The notes under the pieces were generated by a model, which saw nothing but the letters and a program-made list of their open reading frames with translations, had not been told where the DNA came from and did not search any database. From Paenibacillus dendrobii (lineage in GTDB: Bacteria > Bacillota > Bacilli > Paenibacillales > Paenibacillaceae), in contig NZ_WUBI01000002.1 of the NCBI RefSeq assembly GCF_009807035.1, forward strand, positions 186,001 through 250,000: 64,000 nt of DNA, in the 5' to 3' direction. Shown in pieces: positions 41,983-50,854 of the stretch (the stretch's first letter is position 1; each line of letters begins with the position of its first letter). Made by a program: the position numbers and the translations under genes.

Positions 41983-42981
41983 TTATGCTTCGGTTTTCTC
42001 TACTGCTTTGAGGATATCATTCAATTCGCCCAACACTACTGACATAATCTGAACGTGCGATTTAGCAAAATCAGTAACCTTCTTGCCTTTTCCAAGATTT
42101 TTCTCAATAATTTCATTAACTTCTTCTGATTTATTAAGACCATACAAAGTTTGCCCAGCTTTAAGAATACCTTTTTTCAATTCATCGAAATCCAAACTTT
42201 CAGATTCAAGTGTCTCTTTTTGCTCTTCATAAGATACTGCCTTAATCCCCTCTGCTTCCTCTTGCTTTTTAATGGCTTCAATAACAGCATTCTCAAGGTT
42301 TTCAGCAGTGAACTCCTGAAGATATGGATTAATATAATCAAGCTTGCTACGAGCGAAGAAGTCTTTTGTTTCAGCCATATATCCACTCGACTTAATTACA
42401 TTGCCTTTTTCATCAATGCCATTGGAGCGAAGATATACAACGATCTCACTATTGTCAATAACAGGTGCAATGGCACGTTTATCCCCTTTAGGAACAATCT
42501 TTCCACGCTTTTCATCAAATGTTTCATGGGCAATAAATACGACAGTATATCCCGCATTGAGCAGTTTATCGATTTCTTCCCAGTATTCCATCTCATACTC
42601 TTTCCAAAGACCATATCCACCGCGACCTTCAGCAATAGTTTCAACTTCGAATTTATCACACACATATCTAGAACAATAACGAGCAGATGCTTCAACCTCA
42701 TCGAAGATGATTGTTTGATACATCTCTTTTGCTCTTTCTAAATTTGCTTTACTTGTGAGCTGCTTATTGATTTTTTTGAAATCTGCCCAGTTATTAACTG
42801 GCAAGAAATTAACTCCAGCGATTGCTTTGATACCTTTTTCAAAACCTAAGTAGAATGGTTTTTTCATCCGTGTTGCTTGTTTTGTTTTTCCTAAGTTATT
42901 ACTTCCGTAAATAGTAATTGTCTTTCCTTCAAGTCCATAAGAAACAACCGAAACCTGCGGATTAAAAATGTCAAATATCAT
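41983..42981 (-). CDS. Sak4/AAA_24-like phage ATPase
   Basis: 332 aa. Walker A YGSNNLGKTK at about 25-34 and Walker B TIIFDEVEA at about 89-97. RecA-like core of the Sak4 group used in phage ssDNA annealing, followed by a long acidic helical C-terminus. It is next to two OB-fold proteins, the usual recombinase and SSB pairing. Confidence 0.75.
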   Translation of the reverse strand: MIFDIFNPQVSVVSYGLEGKTITIYGSNNLGKTKQATRMKKPFYLGFEKGIKAIAGVNFLPVNNWADFKKINKQLTSKANLERAKEMYQTIIFDEVEASARYCSRYVCDKFEVETIAEGRGGYGLWKEYEMEYWEEIDKLLNAGYTVVFIAHETFDEKRGKIVPKGDKRAIAPVIDNSEIVVYLRSNGIDEKGNVIKSSGYMAETKDFFARSKLDYINPYLQEFTAENLENAVIEAIKKQEEAEGIKAVSYEEQKETLESESLDFDELKKGILKAGQTLYGLNKSEEVNEIIEKNLGKGKKVTDFAKSHVQIMSVVLGELNDILKAVEKTEA

Positions 42982-43063
42982 ATGTAAATATATCTCTCCC
43001 TATAATTGTTTTAGTTATGGTGGCAGATATCATCTACCACCCTTTTTCACTTTAATTTTCTAA

Positions 43064-44005
43064 TTAATTTGCAAATGGGTCGAACGGGTCACCGCTATCT
43101 GTAAACGGATCTCCTCCACCGAAACCGCCATTGCTAGATTGTTGTTGATTTTCTTTGGATTTCTTTTCCGCTTTTTTCTTCTCAATGGCCTCTTCACGCT
43201 TCTTAAGAGCCTGTTTAATTAGAGTCGTATCGAAAGCATTTTTATCATCTTCATCCATTGGTGGAGTGCCACCTGTTACAATATATTCGCGTACAGATTT
43301 TCGATCAATTTGCTCCTGTGGTTCACCGAATCCAACTTCAATTGTTTTTTTAGAAATAATGGTTTGATTGACAATGTCACCAAAGACCTTTACTGTTTGG
43401 CCTTTTTCGTATGTATTTTCAACATATTGAATGGAGTGTGGTTCTGCTACAATTACCTCAAATGGGAATATCTTCTTAGTGTCATCTTTTCCTTCTTGAT
43501 AACCTGGAACATATCCTCTTAGAATCAACCTTCCGGTTTCTTCTCCTCCGCGCTTTTCTTCGGATGTACCAGCAACAACCATTTCAAGAGTGAATTTAGC
43601 TTTAGGTTCAAATACATCATTTTCTTTTACTCGGTTAATAAATGTTGTTGATAGCTGAGGGTACGACTTAAATTCTCCGTCTTGTCCAACATATTCGTTT
43701 TTGCCATTCTTACCATGATCAATACGAACCTTATCGGCAGCTTCAATGCCGTCTCTGTCAATTGTTTTATATTCATCCCGAACGGTGCAGTAGCTTTTAT
43801 AAAGTCCACTAATTTCACCCTTTTGGTTCATCTTATATGAAAACACATTTACCGTATAAACAAACTCTGGAGCTACTTGGATGTCGATTTCTCCACTGAT
43901 TGCATCTTTTCCATTGATTTCTTTCTCTTCAATTCGAACATCTTTAACAGTTCCTTCAATAAATGCAACATTGATACCTTCACGAAGTGTTTTTTCAATA
44001 GTCAT
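43064..44005 (-). CDS. OB-fold ssDNA-binding-like protein
   Basis: 313 aa. Beta-rich body with REYIVTGGTPP, then a lysine-rich linker and a Gly-rich, acidic tail (DPFTDSGDPFDPF) like SSB C-terminal tips. Shares the VTGG block with 44121-45023. Likely covers ssDNA and recruits the Sak4-like ATPase. Confidence 0.65.
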   Translation of the reverse strand: MTIEKTLREGINVAFIEGTVKDVRIEEKEINGKDAISGEIDIQVAPEFVYTVNVFSYKMNQKGEISGLYKSYCTVRDEYKTIDRDGIEAADKVRIDHGKNGKNEYVGQDGEFKSYPQLSTTFINRVKENDVFEPKAKFTLEMVVAGTSEEKRGGEETGRLILRGYVPGYQEGKDDTKKIFPFEVIVAEPHSIQYVENTYEKGQTVKVFGDIVNQTIISKKTIEVGFGEPQEQIDRKSVREYIVTGGTPPMDEDDKNAFDTTLIKQALKKREEAIEKKKAEKKSKENQQQSSNGGFGGGDPFTDSGDPFDPFAN

Positions 44006-44120
44006 TAAATTTATTATCTCCCTTATTATATGTATTTTTTGTTTTAAACTAGACTTTAATTTAATTATAGTTTACAAGGTGGACTTCGCATTAAATAAGT
44101 ACCTATGCTCTCACATCCTT

Positions 44121-45023
44121 TCAAAATCCATAATCTGTTACGGCCTGTACGTCATCCTCAAATGGTGAGCCATTGACAATTTGAGAAACCAAATCTTCTG
44201 GTTTGTATCTACCATTTTTAATAGTTTTGTTTATGCCACCTGTTACCTCTAGTTCCTTAATCGCTGAACTAGTAACAACCTTTAATCCATTGACTATTGT
44301 TATTGGCACATAATTTCTAATGTTCCCATAAAGCCTAATAGTAGATCCTTTTTTCAGTTTCCTTAAATTTGATATCACATCTATATTATTAGTTCTGAAA
44401 CTATAATCAATAATTTCTGGCCCATTATTGCTTCCCACTATAATTTTAGTGTTTATTATTGAATCCTCGACTCCAATGAATACAACTTCCTGATTGAAAA
44501 AGGCTTGAGGATCATTAATTTCGAACAGCTTGTCAGCTACCGAATAAATCTCTTTGATTATAAATCTCTCTTGAACGACTTGATTGTAATAGTTAAACTG
44601 CAGCAACCCTTTAATCAGAACTGTTTCTCCATCTGTTAGATGCTCTTTAAAATTATATATTGCGTCATACGATGTTAGTCTAACATCTTCTTCTCCGTCA
44701 TCTTTTTTAACATTTGTTTTAACACAATTTGGAAGTCTCAAACTACTATATTTTTGCTTATATATGTCATCCCATTTTACTAGTTCATATCTATCTATAT
44801 CTTCTAGCCCATCAAATGAGTTATTTTTGTACATCTTAATTGTGCCTGCCTTATTGCCCATTAACTCCACATAGACAAATGAATTCTCACTGGTCTTTAC
44901 ACCAAATTGCATTCGATTCCACTCAAAATCATTCTTATTGCCTTCATCGAATGCCTTACTGTTTGTTAGCCCAGTAACCTTACCAATCAATTCAAAATAT
45001 CCGTATGTAGGCTGCAAATTCAT
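44121..45023 (-). CDS. OB-fold protein, paralogue of 43064-44005
   Basis: 300 aa with the same plan: two OB-like beta regions, LEVTGG, a basic linker and an acidic, aromatic end (SPFEDD...DYGF). Its ATG overlaps the stop of a 22-codon leader. The pair may form a heteromeric SSB. Confidence 0.6.
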   Translation of the reverse strand: MNLQPTYGYFELIGKVTGLTNSKAFDEGNKNDFEWNRMQFGVKTSENSFVYVELMGNKAGTIKMYKNNSFDGLEDIDRYELVKWDDIYKQKYSSLRLPNCVKTNVKKDDGEEDVRLTSYDAIYNFKEHLTDGETVLIKGLLQFNYYNQVVQERFIIKEIYSVADKLFEINDPQAFFNQEVVFIGVEDSIINTKIIVGSNNGPEIIDYSFRTNNIDVISNLRKLKKGSTIRLYGNIRNYVPITIVNGLKVVTSSAIKELEVTGGINKTIKNGRYKPEDLVSQIVNGSPFEDDVQAVTDYGF

Positions 45024-45088
45024 TTAGTATTCCTGCCTCTATGTATTATTCCTGCTTCATACATATCATTTGGTGAAGCTCTAACCAT
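45020..45088 (-). CDS. 22-aa leader peptide of the OB-fold gene
   Basis: ATG 45088 with SD GAGGGAG. Ends in ATGA overlap with 44121-45023, which lacks its own SD. Probably couples its translation. Confidence 0.45.
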   Translation of the reverse strand: MVRASPNDMYEAGIIHRGRNTK

Positions 45089-45103
45089 TATTCAATCTCC
45101 CTC

Positions 45104-45242
45104 TTTCTTGATGAAATTATTATTTTAAAGTGTCTACTAGGTGTCTGAAATCAATATAATCCCAATCATTTATTATGTCAATGATATTTTTATTTTTATT
45201 TTATTATTAATATAGGAGCCGAACTCTCGCCCGGCATATGAT
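45104..45242. other. Intergenic region between 45020-45088 and 45243-45623
   Basis: No gene seen. It holds a one-mismatch stem-loop (about 45108-45127), TTGACA-17-TATATT reading to the - strand (about 45155-45183), and a long A-rich element just upstream of that (45185-45210). Confidence 0.4.
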
Positions 45243-45623
45243 TTATGCGTACAAAGCTAATTCATTAAATCTAATAAATTGCCCCCGCTTCTTATGTATA
45301 TTATAAATGTGCTGCGGATCTTCGCATCTTAGGTTTTTCAGATTAAAATCGCTTATAGGCTCTTGCAGAAGCCTTTCCAGGGCTACCATTTTGTTTAAAT
45401 GAAACGCTGTCTCAAATTCCCTTGCTGATTGATATCCTTCTTCTAAAATCTTTTTCTTTCTAAGTTTAATTAAGTACCGATTTATATATTGAACATCCCT
45501 TTCTCTGCAATCATTTATAAACTCATCTTGCTCTTGGAGTGTTACGCACAGAAAAGATATAGTTTTCAACAGATTAATTGCCTCGCCGCCGATACCTAAA
45601 GTTATCATGATTTCTTCTAGCAT
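45243..45623 (-). CDS. Hypothetical helical protein, SOS-like promoter
   Basis: 126 aa from ATG 45623 (SD AAGGAG). All-helical; may be a DNA-binding regulator (AREFETAFHLNKMVALERLL) but no HTH is certain. A strong promoter and the AGGAACATTTGTTCT operator (45822-45836) lie upstream. Confidence 0.55.
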   Translation of the reverse strand: MLEEIMITLGIGGEAINLLKTISFLCVTLQEQDEFINDCRERDVQYINRYLIKLRKKKILEEGYQSAREFETAFHLNKMVALERLLQEPISDFNLKNLRCEDPQHIYNIHKKRGQFIRFNELALYA

Positions 45624-45821
45624 AGAGCATTCTCCTTTTGAAGTTATGTTTCTGGTGATAGACCTCACCTTCTTGTTTGAGATAATAAATCTTAATATAA
45701 TTATAAATCACAGCTAGAATTAGGCAATCAAATTACATAACTGATGAATAATTGTTGACATCATAGGTAAGCTGGTAATCTCAGTCATTTTTTGTCGCCA
45801 AATGTCGAATCACAACTTATT

Positions 45822-45871
45822 AGGAACATTTGTTCTGTTATGATTATACTATTGCCAAAAGGTATAATCAA
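45822..45871 (-). promoter_or_regulatory. Promoter with LexA-like operator
   Basis: TTGATT (45866-45871), 17 bp, TATAAT (45843-45848) on the - strand. AGGAACATTTGTTCT (45822-45836) sits at the transcription start. The same 15-mer is at 52069-52083. The AT-rich element (45898-45910) is just upstream. Confidence 0.75.
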
Positions 45872-45926
45872 TTACTTTTATTTATTATTTATATCTCTAT
45901 ATTTATTTTAATTGGGTGAAGTGATA

Positions 45927-46298
45927 CTACTTTTGTCGTAACAAAAGAATACACTTCTTCACTTGCTCCAGTCTTGATGCAGCTATTGTAATAAAACGGC
46001 TTTTCATCTCATCTATATAGAGATACATATTTTTCTCATCTATAGCTTTAACCTTATTCAAATTCGCCATTGCACCTCTATCGGTTCTAACAAACCCGTC
46101 TATCTTTTCAAACAGTTTAAGAGTATGTTCGACTCCATTTGCATCTATGTATTCACCATCTAAGGTCTGAAAAACAAAAATAGATTTTCCTGGTTTACCT
46201 TCAGAGTAACCTCCAACAATATCGTTGACACTGAGCCAAATTGCTTCTTCTGAAACCTTTTTTCCTTCTCTTTTCACTACTCTGATTTCCTTGCTCAC
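45927..46298 (-). CDS. LytTR-domain regulator without receiver
   Basis: About 123 aa. GTG 46298 follows GGGGG by eight bases; TTG 46313 is possible. The C-terminal half has GFVRTDRGAMANLNKVKAID, the core of the LytTR DNA-binding domain, and SRFITIAASRLEQVK. No receiver domain. It follows agrD and, by analogy with HdrR/BrsR, may be held inactive by a membrane protein. Confidence 0.82.
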   Translation of the reverse strand: MSKEIRVVKREGKKVSEEAIWLSVNDIVGGYSEGKPGKSIFVFQTLDGEYIDANGVEHTLKLFEKIDGFVRTDRGAMANLNKVKAIDEKNMYLYIDEMKSRFITIAASRLEQVKKCILLLRQK

Positions 46299-46322
46299 TT
46301 TTGTTGCCCCCAATTTAACATT

Positions 46323-46361
46323 TACTTGCGTCTATTTTCTTTTGGTTAAAAGACGCAAGTA
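46323..46361 (-). promoter_or_regulatory. Inverted repeat between agrD and lytTR gene
   Basis: 11-bp arms TACTTGCGTCT (46323-46333) and AGACGCAAGTA (46351-46361) with a 17-nt loop. No U run, so an attenuator, RNA processing site or binding site is as likely as a terminator. Confidence 0.5.
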
Positions 46362-46375
46362 CATATTATTTTGTT

Positions 46376-46501
46376 TTATTTAAGTTCTTCTGGCACTTCT
46401 TCGGTGCCCAGAATTGTCCAACTTGCGGTACTTGTAACAGTTACCGCAATAGCGGAAAGAATTGTTCCAAACATCAGTGCCAGTTTATTCATCTTTTGCA
46501 T
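46376..46501 (-). CDS. agrD: AgrD-like cyclic peptide precursor
   Basis: 41 aa from ATG 46501, nine bases after GGAGG; it overlaps the end of agrB. Amphipathic N-terminus (residues 1-22), then TSTASWTIL and a charged tail GTEEVPEELK, the AgrB recognition type. Ser27 with Trp-Thr-Ile-Leu31 would give a five-residue lactone ring; there is no Cys. Secreted signal peptide after processing. Confidence 0.8.
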   Translation of the reverse strand: MQKMNKLALMFGTILSAIAVTVTSTASWTILGTEEVPEELK

Positions 46502-47039
46502 TTCTCATCACCTCCTTTTCAGAATATACAATTCTAATTAGGGAAAGCGACTGAAGAAAAAAGGCCAGTGTTAAGATGTTGCTGTGTACAATGAAATTTC
46601 CTGCAATAATCATTAATGAAACTATCTTTAGATATATAAAATTCTCTTCTTTTATTCTAGTTTGCTTCTTAATATTTGAAGGAGCAAATATCACTACAAG
46701 AACAAGACTTGCAATATCTATAATTGTTTTGATGTTTTGTATTAACGGGCTCACCATTACGATTGTATACACTAGAACAACTGAAACAACTATGCAGACT
46801 TCAGCTGATTTAATATGATATCCGCCAGAAAACATTCTAAGTATGCTAAACCCTAATAATGCAATCATTACTTCTGGAAATATTCGCAATAACATTGAAC
46901 TAACAATTAAAACTAATATCGGTGTAATATTAGATATTAGAAACTTAATTGAATATCTAACTATAGACACTGATGGCAATTCATTTGGATATCTCTTTTT
47001 TAGATAAACACTCAGTTTGTCGCTTATATCATTAATCAA
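46485..47039 (-). CDS. agrB: AgrB-like peptide-processing membrane protease
   Basis: 184 aa. RMFSGGYHIKSAEVC holds the catalytic His75 and Cys82 of AgrB. Four to six membrane helices surround it. AgrB cuts the C-terminal tail of AgrD and forms the ring. Start overlaps the sensor gene end, and the 3' end overlaps agrD, so the three form one operon. Confidence 0.9.
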   Translation of the reverse strand: MINDISDKLSVYLKKRYPNELPSVSIVRYSIKFLISNITPILVLIVSSMLLRIFPEVMIALLGFSILRMFSGGYHIKSAEVCIVVSVVLVYTIVMVSPLIQNIKTIIDIASLVLVVIFAPSNIKKQTRIKEENFIYLKIVSLMIIAGNFIVHSNILTLAFFLQSLSLIRIVYSEKEVMRNAKDE

Positions 47040-47682
47040 TTTCGCCCCTCATTTCTTTTTTGACTTCCATAAACAATAGATTAATTAAACAAATTAACCA
47101 AAACAACAATCCAGTGTAAATGTTATCTATCGATGAAGCTTTACTAATTACGAAAATTCCCAGTATCGTTGCAATAAATATCAGCATATTGGGTCGACTT
47201 GGCTTAAATTTAAATGAATAGGAATAGGGTAGATTAGTCATCCAGATTCTTTTCTTTCTCAGAAATAAACTTAATGCAATCGTCCCAATATCACCAATCA
47301 CTTGTACAGGATATTTTATGTAATCATTACTTTTGAGTTCATTAAGATTAATATTTAACGCTAGACATGAAACTGAAATAACTAAACCCAATATTAATGT
47401 TTGTGCTAAAAATCCTAATCCAGCAATTCTAAAGGAAGAAAACAGCGAAATCCTAAAAAAGAACAGTAAGGCCGCCATAAATATTATTAGGTTTAATAGA
47501 GGTGAGAGATTGGATAATATAATGTTTTCTGAATAAAAGTATGTTCCAATTGATATTACTATATTCGTTATTATAATTTCTTTCCAATAATCAACTATCT
47601 TTATTCTAAAGAAGCCAAAAGCAAAGAAGAAAATTGCCATTCCATCGATCATCGAAAAGAGTATGTATACTAGCGCATTCAT
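47032..47682 (-). CDS. AgrC-like membrane sensor lacking a kinase domain
   Basis: 216 aa, almost wholly hydrophobic, six or seven membrane helices. Position before agrB and topology resemble the AgrC N-terminal sensor, but the frame stops after the last helix with no DHp or HATPase. It is not an obvious truncation because the next gene overlaps it by eight bases. Could act as a direct anti-regulator of LytTR, or be an unrelated transporter. Confidence 0.65.
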   Translation of the reverse strand: MNALVYILFSMIDGMAIFFFAFGFFRIKIVDYWKEIIITNIVISIGTYFYSENIILSNLSPLLNLIIFMAALLFFFRISLFSSFRIAGLGFLAQTLILGLVISVSCLALNINLNELKSNDYIKYPVQVIGDIGTIALSLFLRKKRIWMTNLPYSYSFKFKPSRPNMLIFIATILGIFVISKASSIDNIYTGLLFWLICLINLLFMEVKKEMRGEID

Positions 47683-47725
47683 TGTTTACCCACCTTTAAA
47701 GTAAATATATTAATAACTTGTTTAT

Positions 47726-47754
47726 AATATATCATGGGCTATTTTTACTGTCAA
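47726..47754 (-). promoter_or_regulatory. Promoter of the agr-like operon
   Basis: TTGACA (47749-47754), 17 bp, TATATT (47726-47731), reading to the sensor gene. It lies right after the terminator of the recombinase-fold gene, so the operon is independent. Confidence 0.75.
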
Positions 47755-47764
47755 TATATAAAAC

Positions 47765-47801
47765 AAAAAAAGATAGAATAAGTTATGCACTTATTCTATC
47801 T
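47765..47801 (-). terminator. Rho-independent terminator
   Basis: 13-bp arms AGATAGAATAAGT and ACTTATTCTATCT (47771-47783, 47789-47801) followed on the - strand by seven T. It overlaps the last codons of the recombinase-fold gene. Confidence 0.9.
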
Positions 47802-48792
47802 CGTAAACTTTTTTTATTGTTTCTTCATTGAGAAAATCCTTCGTGTACCTACTATATGCATAAAACTCATCCGCATGTGTTTGTTTTCCAATATTATAGT
47901 ACTCACAAATGGTTATTATCTCATCTCTTCCGAGTGAGCCTTTGGATTCATATAATTCTTTTGCCATATATAACATTCCAGAATTTCTAATATTGATTGC
48001 GCTGAGATGTTTTAGCCCTTTCCATACACCAATATTCTTTAATCTTCTCAATACCAGATGCTTATCTGCTTTCTCGTTTGCTGTAGCCCTACGCTTAACG
48101 GATCTAATAATATATGGGCTATCAGCTAACTCCACTACAGGACTTTTAGCGGTACTATGTCCATTGTCTTGACTATAGTCTTTTTGCTCTGCAGCTCTTA
48201 TTAATAATGCCATCAGATGTTCAGATATTTTAATAGTTCTTTTCTCTATTTCACCATTTTTCAATTCATTCTTAAGCGTAGCTGTACTCTCGTCAATATT
48301 CAAATCATTAATTGTTAAGTTTAATAATTCGCTATACTCTCTTCCGAATATTCCCTCAAATAAAGCTAAAGGGATAACTGAATCTTGCCAATTCTCTAAA
48401 TCACCAATTATATCTTTTAGTTCTTCATTAGTAATCAATAATTTATTAGTCTTATCTACAAATTTCAAATAAAAACCCGAACTTCCCATGATATCTAGAG
48501 GATTTAAATTATCATCTCTGAGATCCTGGCTTATAGCCCATCTAATGTAGTTTTGAATAATTGATCCACTGCCATTGGCAGATTGCAATGTTTTAGGAGC
48601 AAGATAACTCAATAGATCTTCTATTTCAAACAAACTAAAGTTATACAAATCCTTACCTAGTCTTTCTTCAAGCTTGCTGGCTCTTTTGAGTACACGTAGG
48701 TATGTTGTATACGTGTTTTCATTAAGTCCTTTTAAGAACCTTGTTTTTTGTTCTTCGTTATAGAGATAATCATTGTAAACTACATTAGACAA
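47791..48792 (-). CDS. Tyrosine-recombinase-fold protein, possible MrpR-like regulator
   Basis: About 333 aa; TTG 48792 follows GGGGTG by seven bases. Recombinase box I is visible as EGIFGREYSELLNL, with the Arg. The box II region has INIRNSGMLYMAK (Arg but not the usual Arg-His). The nucleophile region is unclear (FYAYSRYTKDF). A degenerate catalytic site resembles SPbeta MrpR (YopR), a repressor with recombinase fold. An active integrase is less likely. Confidence 0.65.
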   Translation of the reverse strand: MSNVVYNDYLYNEEQKTRFLKGLNENTYTTYLRVLKRASKLEERLGKDLYNFSLFEIEDLLSYLAPKTLQSANGSGSIIQNYIRWAISQDLRDDNLNPLDIMGSSGFYLKFVDKTNKLLITNEELKDIIGDLENWQDSVIPLALFEGIFGREYSELLNLTINDLNIDESTATLKNELKNGEIEKRTIKISEHLMALLIRAAEQKDYSQDNGHSTAKSPVVELADSPYIIRSVKRRATANEKADKHLVLRRLKNIGVWKGLKHLSAINIRNSGMLYMAKELYESKGSLGRDEIITICEYYNIGKQTHADEFYAYSRYTKDFLNEETIKKVYEIE

Positions 48793-48827
48793 ATCCACTC
48801 ACCCCATCTAGTTAAATCTAATAAAAA

Positions 48828-50126
48828 CTAATTTCTAAAGTAATTAATTACTTGATTTCTAACTCGATTTGAATTAATTCCACTTTTGTTATTTAAAAGC
48901 TCAATCAATTTGCTATCGTTAAAATCAACTAGCTTCTTTAGATTTTTTATCTCTGACGTATCTGTGCTAGTGTCTTTAAAGTTCTTCGCTATTTGAATAT
49001 AACCTAAAAACATTAAAGGATGGTTAATATAAGATTTTCGATGCGGTTTTGGATTATTAATAAACTCATCATTGAAGTTACCAGTTAAATAATTAAAGAA
49101 TTCAGTTAAATAATTAGCTACTTCTTTATATTCTAAAAAATTATTTGGTGAGAAAACTTTTTCAATTCCATACGCCATTATATCAAAAGTAGTCAATTGT
49201 CCAGCAATTTCACTAATATTAGCAGCTGAAGCAATTTTGTTACCTTTCAATTCTGATTTTTGTTGTAAATCTCTTACTACAGCATCTGACCAATTTTCTG
49301 ATTTAAGTTCACGCAATCTCTGCTTTTTAACAACATTAATTGTATTTATCTGTCCAAAGTACTTCTTTGCGATATCAGTATCATATGACCTTATAGATAG
49401 AAGCAGTTCAAGATCTAAGTCAGGGTTAATTGCAAGTGCTTTTACAGCGCCCTGGAGACGATGAAATCCATCAAGAATAGAAACTGTTGCTCCATCATTT
49501 ATCGTTAGCAATTTATTCTTTTCGTCATAGCTGAGCGGTTCAACTTCATTAGAGTAGACATTTATTGTAATCATATCAGGTAAATAAGATTGTTCTAGCA
49601 TGTTCTTTGCTATATCATCAACGCTTTTCTTGTTTACGTCAGGAACTGGTACAACGCCATTCTTCCCCATCTTATATTTAGCACTACGTTGAGTTTCATA
49701 ATCATATACGATAAGCTTAGCATGAAACATCTCTACAAGTAATTTTATACTTACTTTAGTTAAAAATGTTTGATGATCTATACTCACTACTTCCTCTAAA
49801 TCTAGTGGTAAATTAAGTGACTTTCGCACAGAATTATCTCTTACTTTTTCTTTAGATTTTTCTAGTTCCGTTTCAGAAACATATTCTTGTGTAATTATTC
49901 TTTTGTCCTCAGTTACTTTATAGACTGCATCAGAAAGCACGATAAGTAAGTTTAAATCAATGTCAGATAATGAATTATTTCCTCTCGCAACATCATTAAA
50001 AAAACCAAGATTAATTCCTTGCTGATCGAGAGAATTATTTATCTTCGCGGCGAATTTCGTACTATGTTTATTCTCATCAATAACATCTCTGAGTTGAGCT
50101 TCAAGTTCCTCTCTGTCTCGTTTCAA
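48828..50126 (-). CDS. DGQHR/DndB-like protein
   Basis: About 432 aa from TTG 50126 (SD GGAGAGGTG). SILDGFHRLQGAVKAL near residue 230 is the DGQHR-type motif of ParB-like and DndB proteins, followed by INTINVVKKQRLRELK. Such proteins bind DNA or nucleotides; DndB regulates DNA phosphorothioation. No dnd genes are nearby, so it may be a regulator of this element. Confidence 0.65.
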   Translation of the reverse strand: MKRDREELEAQLRDVIDENKHSTKFAAKINNSLDQQGINLGFFNDVARGNNSLSDIDLNLLIVLSDAVYKVTEDKRIITQEYVSETELEKSKEKVRDNSVRKSLNLPLDLEEVVSIDHQTFLTKVSIKLLVEMFHAKLIVYDYETQRSAKYKMGKNGVVPVPDVNKKSVDDIAKNMLEQSYLPDMITINVYSNEVEPLSYDEKNKLLTINDGATVSILDGFHRLQGAVKALAINPDLDLELLLSIRSYDTDIAKKYFGQINTINVVKKQRLRELKSENWSDAVVRDLQQKSELKGNKIASAANISEIAGQLTTFDIMAYGIEKVFSPNNFLEYKEVANYLTEFFNYLTGNFNDEFINNPKPHRKSYINHPLMFLGYIQIAKNFKDTSTDTSEIKNLKKLVDFNDSKLIELLNNKSGINSNRVRNQVINYFRN

Positions 50127-50226
50127 ATGCTCACACCTCTCCACTATGTACTACTAATAAGTATAACATATTTATAATTCTTAATACACATAGGACCAAA
50201 AAAATCCAGCTTGAAGTGTGTTGATC

Positions 50227-50733
50227 TTATTTTAAGTTATTATTATTCAATATTTTACGATCAATAAAATACTTATTAGTTAAATAAAGCGCCTCTCCTT
50301 TGTCTGTAGGCACCTTTCCTTTATTTTTATCTAAAAATACTATTTCATTACATTTAGAACAGTACCATTTTGTCACATAGTGTTGAGAGGTAGTTGTGTA
50401 TGTAGTTCCACATTTACAATCTACTTTTATTGCGATTTCGTTCGATTTATATGCTTCGGACAATGTCTCAAGGTGCTCCAACTTCTTGCTCGTCTCTTTT
50501 TGATTTTGCTGCCCACTTTTTTCGTTATGTACTTTAAAATCTGCAACTAAACTTGGATTCAATCCAAAAAATTCATTTCCAATCGAAGTGACAAACCTTA
50601 TGTTAATTTTAAAACATTCTATCCAGCGAGATATTTGATTATTAGACAGAGGAACTGTTCCTTTGATTCCGCTATTTAATGTATAAGTCATAATAAATAA
50701 TTTATCATCCTCGATGCGATTAGTAGTCTCCAC
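50227..50733 (-). CDS. Hypothetical protein with C-terminal zinc ribbon
   Basis: 168 aa from GTG 50733 (SD AAGGAG). C-terminal CKCG...CSKC is a zinc ribbon. The N-terminal half is beta-rich. Function unknown. Confidence 0.6.
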   Translation of the reverse strand: METTNRIEDDKLFIMTYTLNSGIKGTVPLSNNQISRWIECFKINIRFVTSIGNEFFGLNPSLVADFKVHNEKSGQQNQKETSKKLEHLETLSEAYKSNEIAIKVDCKCGTTYTTTSQHYVTKWYCSKCNEIVFLDKNKGKVPTDKGEALYLTNKYFIDRKILNNNNLK

Positions 50734-50854
50734 ATTTCATCTCCTTTAAATAAATTTACAATAAAAAATAGACCTTTGTATATCCTACAAAGATCATACC
50801 TCATGTTTCGTATTTAAACAGGATCAACTTTGATGAAATGCCAATTTCAACTAA

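Noticed and set aside
42151..42741. Long + strand open frame (196 codons) antisense to the Sak4-like gene
   Set aside because: It is the mirror of a gene with clear ATPase motifs, has no SD and its hydrophobic composition is typical of antisense frames.
46323..46361. Terminator separating agrD from the LytTR gene
   Set aside because: The stem has no U tract, so termination cannot be claimed; listed only as an inverted repeat.
47791..48792. Active site-specific integrase
   Set aside because: The catalytic Arg-His and Tyr context are not convincing and partition genes point to an extrachromosomal element; a regulator is preferred.
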